DNA from: Brachyspira murdochii DSM 12563
Lineage (GTDB): Bacteria > Spirochaetota > Brachyspiria > Brachyspirales > Brachyspiraceae
Direction: 5' to 3'
Assembly (NCBI RefSeq): GCF_000092845.1
Contig: NC_014150.1
Coordinates: forward strand, 868,001 to 932,000
DNA length: 64,000 nt
Shown: in pieces, positions 37,511 through 44,953 of the stretch
Numbering within the stretch: position 1 is the first letter of the stretch
Layout: each line of letters starts with the position of its first letter
Made by a program: the position numbers and the translations under genes
The notes under the pieces: model-generated
The model's database searches: none
The model's input: only the letters and a program-made list of their open reading frames with translations
Told to the model about the DNA's origin: nothing

Positions 37511-38494
37511 TTATCTGTTTTTCATTCTAGGGTCTAATGCATCTCTTAATCCGTCTCCAACCAAATTGAAGCAAAGTATTATAATACTTATCAAAGCAGC
37601 AGGAAATAGAAGCTGATAAGGATAAGAATAAACACCGCTTACCGCATTAGAAGTAAGAGATCCAAGTGAAACCATAGGGGCACTAACTCCCAAACCTAAG
37701 AAACTTAAAAAAGCCTCAACAAATATAGCATTAGGTATCTGAACCATAGCTGAAACTATTATAGCTCCCATAGCATTAGGTATTAAATGCTTGAAAATTA
37801 TTCTGCTATGAGGAGTACCCAAAGCTCTGGCAGCTGTTACAAACTCCTGCCCCTTTAATGCCAAAATCTGCCCTCTTGTCATTCTAGCCATATTAGTCCA
37901 ATAAAGCAGAGATATAACTATAAATATACTGAAAAGTCCGGGTCCTAAAAGTCCTATTCCTCTTAATGATTCATTTTGTAAAAATAATTTATCCATAGGA
38001 GCTTTGAGTACAACTGATAATAATACAACTACCAAAAGTGTAGGAACAGCACTTATTATATCAACTATACGCATCATAATACTGTCAGTAAGCCCGCCGA
38101 AATATCCTGATATAGAACCATAAACTATACCTATTATTACAACTAAAGTAGCTGATACTATACCTATTAAAAGTGAAATTCTAGCTCCTATCATACATCT
38201 TACAAGCAAATCTCTTCCCAAAGTATCAGTACCAAATGGGTGTTCAAAAGTAGGAAGGCTATTTTCTACTCCTCTGTTTATCTGAGCATATCCGTATTCT
38301 GAAACCATAGGTATAATAATAGAAAGAACTGCTATAATACCAATGACTATAATAGATACTAAAGCAACTCTGTTTTTCTTAAATCTTCTGTATGCATCCT
38401 GCCAATATGTTACACTCTCTCTTTTTACTTCAGCCGAAGCCTTTTCTTCATCTGTAGCTTTAACAAATAATGATTTATCCAAACTTTCTTCCAT
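37511..38494 (-). CDS. oppC: Oligopeptide ABC transporter permease OppC/DppC
   Basis: 327 residues, six predicted helices with an N-terminal cytoplasmic part. Typical segments: FGTDTLGRDLLVRCMIGARI (OppC signature), EFVTAARALGTPHSRIIFKH (EAA loop contacting the ATPase) and the closing NLVGDGLRDALDPRMK. Lies 19 bases after oppB. Inner-membrane translocation channel with OppB. Confidence 0.93.
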   Translation of the reverse strand: MEESLDKSLFVKATDEEKASAEVKRESVTYWQDAYRRFKKNRVALVSIIVIGIIAVLSIIIPMVSEYGYAQINRGVENSLPTFEHPFGTDTLGRDLLVRCMIGARISLLIGIVSATLVVIIGIVYGSISGYFGGLTDSIMMRIVDIISAVPTLLVVVLLSVVLKAPMDKLFLQNESLRGIGLLGPGLFSIFIVISLLYWTNMARMTRGQILALKGQEFVTAARALGTPHSRIIFKHLIPNAMGAIIVSAMVQIPNAIFVEAFLSFLGLGVSAPMVSLGSLTSNAVSGVYSYPYQLLFPAALISIIILCFNLVGDGLRDALDPRMKNR

Positions 38495-38513
38495 TGTGTA
38501 TACTCCCCTTATA

Positions 38514-39434
38514 TTAATCCTGTATTTTTATTCTAGGGTCTATAATTCCATATGATAAGTCAACCAAAAAATTCATAGCTATTAAAAAAGCTCCATAGAA
38601 TATTGTAACACCTAATATTGTAGGATAATCTCTTTGAGTTATGCTTTCAACAAAATATCTTCCAAGTCCGGGTATATTAAATATCTTCTCAACTACAAAT
38701 GAACCTGTCAATATTGCCGCAGCAAGAGGGCCTATATAAGTAACTATTGGTATAATGGCATTTCTTAAAGCATGCTTAAATATTATTATGCTTCTTGATA
38801 TACCTTTAGCTCTTGCTGTTTTTATATAGTCCTGATGTATAACATCAAGCATAGAACTTCTCATAAGTCTAGCCATAAAACTTAAAGAACTGAAAGACAA
38901 AGCAAAACCCGGCATTATATACTGAGCAAAAGAATCAAATCCGTATGCTGGAAGAAGTCTTAATTTTACAGAAAATACAATAATTGAAACTGTAGCAACT
39001 ACAAAACTAGGTACTGCTATACCTAAGGTAGCTGCCACCATTACAGCCCTGTCTACAAATTTACCATGCCTTAATGCAGCAACTATTCCAAATAATACCC
39101 CTATAGTAGTAGAAATAAACATGCTGAATATTCCGAGTCTAAATGATACTGGAAAAGCTCTTGCAATAGTTCCAGAAACAGACTGTCCTATTTTTGTAAG
39201 GGAAGTACCTAAATCGCCTCTTAAAGCATTTTTAAGATAATTTCCATACTGTACTATTTTAGGTTTATCTAGTCCGTATTTTTTATTTAAGTTTTCAAGA
39301 GCAACTTTACTAAGAGGCTTTTCTCCTACGAAAGGTCCGCCCGGTACTGTGTGCATCAAAAAGAATGTTATAGTTACTATAACAAAGAGGGTTAAAAGTG
39401 ATACTAATAATCTTCTAACAACATAAGAAAACAT
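38514..39434 (-). CDS. oppB: Oligopeptide ABC transporter permease OppB/DppB
   Basis: 306 residues. The opening FSYVVRRLLVSLLTLFVIV, TVPGGPF, the EAA-type loop DYIKTARAKGISRSIIIFKH and the ending NFLVDLSYGIIDPRIK are all OppB signatures. First gene of oppBCDF, with its own promoter and AGAAGG before the ATG. No oppA gene lies upstream, unlike the usual oppABCDF arrangement, so a binding protein must come from elsewhere. Confidence 0.93.
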   Translation of the reverse strand: MFSYVVRRLLVSLLTLFVIVTITFFLMHTVPGGPFVGEKPLSKVALENLNKKYGLDKPKIVQYGNYLKNALRGDLGTSLTKIGQSVSGTIARAFPVSFRLGIFSMFISTTIGVLFGIVAALRHGKFVDRAVMVAATLGIAVPSFVVATVSIIVFSVKLRLLPAYGFDSFAQYIMPGFALSFSSLSFMARLMRSSMLDVIHQDYIKTARAKGISRSIIIFKHALRNAIIPIVTYIGPLAAAILTGSFVVEKIFNIPGLGRYFVESITQRDYPTILGVTIFYGAFLIAMNFLVDLSYGIIDPRIKIQD

Positions 39435-39489
39435 AAAAATACCTTCTTAATTGGGATAATGCAAATAACAAAATTATTATTGACAGTAT

Positions 39490-39518
39490 ATTATCTATTA
39501 AAATTAAAGTTTTGTCAA
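39490..39518 (-). promoter_or_regulatory. Promoter of oppBCDF
   Basis: Minus-strand TTGACA (39513-39518) and GATAAT (39490-39495), spacer 17. Confidence 0.55.
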
Positions 39519-39565
39519 ACTTTAAATAAAATCAATTTTTAAACAAATTTATATAATAGTATTTT

Positions 39566-39762
39566 TTTAATCCCCCCATTTATACTTTTTTGTATATTTT
39601 TAAATTTTTAATTAGTTTATTGCCTAATCTCAAAATGCAAACCCACACAAGAGTTTATTAAATTTAGCATTTTACACAACGCACGTTTAATCAATTTTTT
39701 TATATGATAAAAATCAGAATCACAAATCAATCTATATTTAATAATTTTGCTTAACGTGCGTT
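39566..39762. repeat. Intergenic inverted-repeat element, copy 2 (AACGCACG type)
   Basis: Block order as in copy 1: TTTAATCCCCCC, an AACCCACACAAG segment, then arms AACGCACGTT (39678-39687) and AACGTGCGTT (39753-39762), a 10-base perfect inverted repeat enclosing 65 AT-rich bases. It lies just upstream of the oppB promoter, as copy 1 lies upstream of the peptide-binding lipoprotein. The rest of the 572-base gap (39763-40006) holds no gene; it has a TTTAGCAT/ATGCTAAA hairpin near 39820. Confidence 0.6.
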
Positions 39763-40006
39763 ACGGATATCATATTTTAAAACTAATTTTATTTATAATT
39801 ACACACTCTGCATATCTTTAGCATCTGATAAAAATATTTATATGCTAAAATGATAATATAAAAGATTATATTTATAGTTTTCAAACTAAATAATTTTTAA
39901 GATAATATATTTAAGAACTATCGCAACTAATCTATTATTAAAAAATTACAGCTGCATATAACTTACAATGTTTTTATATAATAATTACTTAAATTAAATC
40001 ATAATA

Positions 40007-40390
40007 TTAGTTTATTTCTTCATACATAAGAGGTTCATCTATAAATGTTGTATATATTATAAGTCTGCTTCCGTCTATTTTAAATGAATATGAAGTCTGA
40101 AGTATGGATAAATAATCGCCTTCTATTCTTCTTTTTTCTGCAGTATCAGTTTTTCTGGTAGTTTTTATCATGTCTAATGATATTAAATCACCTTCTATTT
40201 TACAATTAGCATAATAATCATTTATAACCGACTTACCATACACTCTTCCATCATCTATACTAATAGTTATATTAGCATATGTATACATACTAATTAATTT
40301 ATATACCTTAATTTTTTTCACTTCATAAGGTTTTTCTGCTATATAAACAGAATTATGAGAACATGATATTAACAGAAAAGCTATTAACAA
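40007..40390 (-). CDS. Small META-domain-like lipoprotein
   Basis: About 127 residues from a TTG. A hydrophobic segment with lipobox ISC (LLISCSHN) leads into a beta-rich domain: VYGKSVINDYYANCKIEGDLISLD, then IEGDYLSILQTSYSFKIDGSRLIIYT, the HslJ/META pattern of a hydrophobic core with a final 'L.IY' strand. The visible start lacks basic residues ahead of the hydrophobic segment; the frame stays open upstream through VHRRFLYYII, so the true start may be a non-ATG codon nearer the GNAT gene's end. Function unknown. Confidence 0.6.
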   Translation of the reverse strand: MLIAFLLISCSHNSVYIAEKPYEVKKIKVYKLISMYTYANITISIDDGRVYGKSVINDYYANCKIEGDLISLDMIKTTRKTDTAEKRRIEGDYLSILQTSYSFKIDGSRLIIYTTFIDEPLMYEEIN

Positions 40391-40419
40391 AATAATATAA
40401 TATAAAAATCTTCTATGTA

Positions 40420-40925
40420 CTAAAATAAAGTAAGTTCTCCCTCTTTGCTTCCGCCGCCTGTAAGATCTTCAAATGTATCCATACCGCCTGCACTATTATC
40501 CATACCGCCTTTAGAATTACCTTTAAGTATATCCTCAAATATCGGAGAACTAATTAATCTAGTATAAGCCTGATTTGAGTTTTTCTCAAACTGTATATTA
40601 GGATTTGATTTAATAGCATGAGTTAAAAGCAGTTTAGCAAAACCATTTCTTCTATAAGGATAATTCATATATATATATATTTCAATACACCTTCTTTATT
40701 TATATAGTAATAACCATTAATTCTTCCGTCTATGGTTAAAAGTCCTATATTTGTATTGTTAGTATGAATTATTTTATTAAAATAAGCATCAGTATAAACT
40801 TCTTCTTTATTATCTTTTATTTTTATATTATGTATAAAATTCTGAAGTTCATTTCTGTATATACTGTTGTATTCGATAACAACCACTGAAGGATATTCTT
40901 CATGTTCTATAATTAGAGGCGGCAT
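40420..40925 (-). pseudogene. GNAT-family acetyltransferase, split at an (AT)7 tract
   Basis: Two overlapping frames together look like one GNAT protein. The first (40925-40665, 86 residues) ends in GRINGYYYINKEGVLKYIYI; the second (40668-40420, 82 residues) opens MNYPYRRNGFAKLLLTHAI, the acetyl-CoA-binding 'RRxGxA' loop of motif A. They meet in an (AT)7 tract (40667-40680); with one unit fewer the reading would be KYIYMNYPYRRNGFAK without a break, about 167 residues. As read, the stop TGA overlaps the next ATG (ATGA), so coupled translation of two pieces is possible instead. The C-terminus is Gly/Asp-rich. Substrate unknown. Confidence 0.7.
40667..40680. repeat. (AT)7 dinucleotide tract at a frame break
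   Basis: Seven AT units exactly where the GNAT reading frame breaks. Unit counts of 6, or 9, would restore the frame. Confidence 0.8.
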
Positions 40926-40995
40926 AATTCACTCCAAGCACTAAAATATATTATTTTAACTATCGGCAATAATTAAGAAATTATATAATTTTTTA

Positions 40996-41023
40996 TTGAC
41001 TATTTTTATATTTATAATATAGT
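40996..41023 (+). promoter_or_regulatory. Promoter of the FUSC exporter gene
   Basis: TTGACT (40996-41001) and TATAGT (41018-41023), spacer 16, 40 bases before the ATG. No clear ribosome site precedes that ATG. Confidence 0.5.
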
Positions 41024-41063
41024 CTTCTATATAATAATATAATAAAAAATAAAAATAAATTCA

Positions 41064-43067
41064 ATGTTTTTTACAAATAAAAACTTTTATCAAAAACAAA
41101 AAGAGATTTTCATAGCTTTTCTAAAAAGAGCTGTAAACTTTGTACCAAGCGTATTAGTTGGAATATTTATACTTGTAATATCATCTAACCTATACGGAAG
41201 AGAAAACTCTACCATAGGAATAGTTGCTATTTTTATATGTGCATTTATGAGAGATAGTTTTACAGTATGGTCTTTTCCTGCTGTAGCTTTCAGAGTGCTT
41301 CTTTTAGGACTTCTTGCCACTATAGCAGAGCAGAATATTATATTAGTTATATCGCTTAATTTTATAGTACCTTTTTTAATAGTATTTTTACTTTCAGATG
41401 ACTTTGTACCTAGAAACTATTTTATATACGGTTTTGCTTATGTAATATTTCAGGCATACAATATACCAATATCAAATATACATTTAAGAATGGAAGCTAT
41501 ATTAACTTCGCTTCTTATAGTATTTATATTTTTGGTTATTAATAAATTTATTACAAAACATAAAGTTTCTAATAGTCTAGCCTATAGAAGCATAAAATTG
41601 ATAAACAAAAAATTAATGCTATTATACAATAAAACTTGCTCTTTAAATAGAAAAGATGAAATATTTTCTATAGTAAATGAATATACTTCGGCTATATATG
41701 TAGATTCATTAAAAAGACATGGTATTATGAATAACAGAAACATCAATCACTTTGAAATGGTTTTATTTCTTGAAGACATAAATCAGCTGATACAAAGAGA
41801 ATATCAGAATATTGATAAACTGACTGACAATGACTGTGAATATTTTAAACATTTATATAATATACTTGAGAAAATAGCGAATTTATTAAAACATGATATA
41901 TCAAAACATGAGAAAGAATATAATAGTGTAATGAACGCTATGCAGTATTTTAATGACAATTATTCTTTAAGCAATGAAAAAAGTAATTATGAATGGATAT
42001 ATGCTATAAAAAAATTAAAAGATATATTATCAAATATGTTTCAAAATAATAAAGATGACTTGGAAATAGAAAAACTTCTTAATTTAAAATTTATAAGATT
42101 AAAAAAAGAATTTAATATTAATAAATCTCATTTCAGATTTTCTTTAAAAATGGGTATAGTAATGTGTATATCATTTACTATCAGATATTTTCTTCCAGAT
42201 GAAATAGCAGTAAGAGGTTATTGGCTTCCTATACTATCATACATCATGATATATCCATTTTATGAAGAACAGCAGGTTAATCTCAAAATAAATATATTAG
42301 GAAATTTTATAGGTGTATTTATATTTGCAGCTGTTTTTAAATATATGCCTTATGAAATGATTATACCTTCTATTGGAATATGTTTTGTACTTTCCTTTGC
42401 TTCAATAAATGATTTTTTAAAAAAGATTTACGGAACAATATCGGCTTTAATATCATCTTTTCCTTATATGCCCAAATTAATGTCTGCATCATCAAGAGCT
42501 GGATTTATAATAATAGCAGTACTGATAGTATGGGTATTCGATAATTTTCTTATAAAAACTGAAAGTCATAAAGGAATGGTAGATAAAATAAGCGAACTCA
42601 TAGAAATGGATACTATAATACTTAATCAAATTAAAAAAGCTATAAATAATGAAGAGACTTCACCGTATTTATATGAATGTCTGCTTAAAGCATATATGAT
42701 TAAAAATAATATTATTATTCATGAAAAAAATCAAACCAGATACAAAGGAACTCCTATAACTGACTCTCTTATAGAAAGCAACAGAAAATTTATAGTAGAA
42801 GCCGAACAAATAATATTTCTAATGAAAAAATATAATAGACCTGAAGATAAACATAATATGCTGATATTCACAGAATATATAGCAGGCATATTAGAAAACA
42901 GTGCCAAACTATTTAAAAATGAAATAATAGAGTTTAACAGCGGTGAAAATAAAAAGAAAGAAATTATAAAAAATAATTCTTATATTTTCTACAGACTTGA
43001 AAACTGCTTTAACTCTATAAATGAAATTAATAATTCTATAAAAAACAATATTGATAATATATTTTAA
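41064..43067 (+). CDS. FUSC/aromatic-acid-exporter family membrane protein
   Basis: 667 residues in the FUSC/YccS layout: an N-terminal bundle of about five to six helices (20-165), a cytoplasmic helical stretch (170-350) and a second membrane bundle (365-505) containing RGYWLPILSYIMIYPFYEEQ and LKKIYGTISALISSFPYMP, where the R...GT signature lies. A helical C-terminal domain follows. Members export aromatic acids or toxic organic acids such as fusaric acid; the substrate here is unknown. No membrane-fusion partner gene is beside it. Confidence 0.8.
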   Translation: MFFTNKNFYQKQKEIFIAFLKRAVNFVPSVLVGIFILVISSNLYGRENSTIGIVAIFICAFMRDSFTVWSFPAVAFRVLLLGLLATIAEQNIILVISLNFIVPFLIVFLLSDDFVPRNYFIYGFAYVIFQAYNIPISNIHLRMEAILTSLLIVFIFLVINKFITKHKVSNSLAYRSIKLINKKLMLLYNKTCSLNRKDEIFSIVNEYTSAIYVDSLKRHGIMNNRNINHFEMVLFLEDINQLIQREYQNIDKLTDNDCEYFKHLYNILEKIANLLKHDISKHEKEYNSVMNAMQYFNDNYSLSNEKSNYEWIYAIKKLKDILSNMFQNNKDDLEIEKLLNLKFIRLKKEFNINKSHFRFSLKMGIVMCISFTIRYFLPDEIAVRGYWLPILSYIMIYPFYEEQQVNLKINILGNFIGVFIFAAVFKYMPYEMIIPSIGICFVLSFASINDFLKKIYGTISALISSFPYMPKLMSASSRAGFIIIAVLIVWVFDNFLIKTESHKGMVDKISELIEMDTIILNQIKKAINNEETSPYLYECLLKAYMIKNNIIIHEKNQTRYKGTPITDSLIESNRKFIVEAEQIIFLMKKYNRPEDKHNMLIFTEYIAGILENSAKLFKNEIIEFNSGENKKKEIIKNNSYIFYRLENCFNSINEINNSIKNNIDNIF

Positions 43068-43070
43068 TTT

Positions 43071-44234
43071 TTATATAAACTGATACTTCTCTGTAAAACT
43101 AAAAGTGCATGTTACAAATATATCTTTCATTGCTATGTTAGGTTTATTTTGAATGGTTTCGTATATTGTATTGTATGAACTGCTTATATGAACTAAATCA
43201 TTAAATGTATCTTTATTAAAAATATTATTAGAAAATCCGTCTATCAAAGCATCTTCTATATGCTTATAGCTTGTAAACTGAGTTTTTAATATTTTGTAAG
43301 ATTTTTCTCCTATATTAACCTGAGCAATATCATTAAAAACAACTTCTCTAAAAGCATGCTGAGTACATATTTCAGGTACAAAATTAATAATCTCTTCTCT
43401 TATATTATTATCAGCTATAATATTAGCTATGCTGTCAATAAACTTCTCATAATCCCCATCAAACTTTTCAAACTCAAGAACATACTCTATAACAAAATAT
43501 TCAATTTCTTCTCTGCTGTAAGGATATTTAACATATGTAGTATCAGACTGAAGTATGAAGAAAAACTGCTTTATAGAAAAAAACTCCCCATCATTATCCC
43601 ATTTAATAATCTCATTTTGCACGCAGTTTTCTAATATTTTATTATTAATATTATTAACAGAGCATTCTGCCATAATTTCCCCATCCGGCATTTTGGCTCC
43701 ATAAGTCTTTATGAAACTCACTCTATTATTAGAAAGTATAAATGGCACCTCTTTTTTTATAGCATTCCATAAAAAACTAGAATATCCGTTATCCTCATCA
43801 AAACCTACATATTCATGATAACAGTCTTCTTTATTTTCTATATTTCCAAGCCCTATCATAGGACTTTCACATACTGTAAAAATCTTCTTATTATCAAGTA
43901 TATAAGTTTCTATTTCATGATGATAAACACCAGACAAAAAGTCGAGTATACCCTGCAAAGCACAATATACAAAATTGTCTGAAGAAAGTGCTATAGCTCT
44001 GTATTCATCAGATGCTATACTAGAAGAAGATTCAAAGAATACATTATCAAAAAGAGGAGCTTTTACATAAAAATATATAGTGCATAATATACTGTTTTTC
44101 TTTTCTATCTGTACTATTTCAGGCTCAATAGTAATATCATAACTTAATAATCTAATAGAATCTTTTTCTATTAAATTTTTTTCTGTTATAGTTTTATGAA
44201 GTCTGTGTAACAGCATATCTTTATAACTATTCAT
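43071..44234 (-). CDS. Protein of unknown function
   Basis: 387 residues, soluble, acidic, no signal peptide or membrane helix. Family not recognised. It reads as an alpha/beta N-terminal domain (about 1-230, with SGVYHHEIETYIL and ESPMIGLGN) followed by a more helical C-terminal domain. Its ATG lies within the end of the phosphoesterase gene (8-base overlap), so the two are co-translated and may act together. It converges on the FUSC gene with three bases between ends. Confidence 0.6.
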   Translation of the reverse strand: MNSYKDMLLHRLHKTITEKNLIEKDSIRLLSYDITIEPEIVQIEKKNSILCTIYFYVKAPLFDNVFFESSSSIASDEYRAIALSSDNFVYCALQGILDFLSGVYHHEIETYILDNKKIFTVCESPMIGLGNIENKEDCYHEYVGFDEDNGYSSFLWNAIKKEVPFILSNNRVSFIKTYGAKMPDGEIMAECSVNNINNKILENCVQNEIIKWDNDGEFFSIKQFFFILQSDTTYVKYPYSREEIEYFVIEYVLEFEKFDGDYEKFIDSIANIIADNNIREEIINFVPEICTQHAFREVVFNDIAQVNIGEKSYKILKTQFTSYKHIEDALIDGFSNNIFNKDTFNDLVHISSSYNTIYETIQNKPNIAMKDIFVTCTFSFTEKYQFI

Positions 44235-44745
44235 ACATCACCATTTTTAATATTTCATCTATGGATATTGGGCTATAATTATGAATATCACATGAAGCGT
44301 TAAATGCTCTCTTATGATATTTTTTATCATTATGCCAATGTCCATGTATTAGAACAGTATTATTATAATATCCTTCCCATTCTAATATTGGATAATGAAA
44401 CAAAACAATATTTTTAATTTTTTTATTATATTCTTCTATATTCAAGAGATGATAATCTTTAATAAATAAAAATAATTTTTTGTCGAACTTATCATTATCT
44501 ATAAACTTATCATTATTTCCTTTAATAAGATATTTATTTCCATTGAGTATTTTTAAAATATTTGAAGTTTTTATATATCCTTTTTCATTTGAAAAATCGC
44601 CTACAATGTATACATCATCTTTATCAGATACTTTTTTATTCCAATTATCTATTAAAATATTATGCATAGAATTACAATCATCAAAAACTTTTTTTCTTGC
44701 ACTATGCATATAAAAAAAGTGAGTATCGGAAGTAAAATATATCAT
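44227..44745 (-). CDS. Calcineurin-like metallophosphoesterase
   Basis: 172 residues. The metal-binding series is complete: SDTHF (D7, H9), VGDFS, KGNND (variant of GNHD), FHYP and HGHWH. The size and motif spacing fit the small YfcE/'HGHTH' phosphoesterase group; the substrate (nucleotide, phospholipid or protein) is not predictable. Operon with the unknown gene at 43071, which overlaps it by 8 bases. Confidence 0.88.
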   Translation of the reverse strand: MIYFTSDTHFFYMHSARKKVFDDCNSMHNILIDNWNKKVSDKDDVYIVGDFSNEKGYIKTSNILKILNGNKYLIKGNNDKFIDNDKFDKKLFLFIKDYHLLNIEEYNKKIKNIVLFHYPILEWEGYYNNTVLIHGHWHNDKKYHKRAFNASCDIHNYSPISIDEILKMVMYE

Positions 44746-44890
44746 GTATAATAATATCCGTAAATAAAAACATTATATTAATTAAATATTTATTGTTTTC
44801 ATTTCTTACATTTTTAATAAAAATATAGACATTTCATAGTTTTTATCATATAATAAATTATTATATTTTCAAGCAAAATATTATTTACTA

Positions 44891-44916
44891 TAGACATTTT
44901 TATGTTTTTCCGATAA
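44891..44916 (+). promoter_or_regulatory. Possible flagellar sigma-28-type promoter of cheA
   Basis: TAGA (44891-44894), 15 bases, CCGATAA (44910-44916), close to the TAAA-N15-GCCGATAA consensus of FliA, 38 bases before the cheA ATG. No good sigma-70 boxes were seen in the same place. Confidence 0.5.
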
Positions 44917-44953
44917 TATATAGTAAGATTTTCAATTTTTACGGGGCGTGTAA

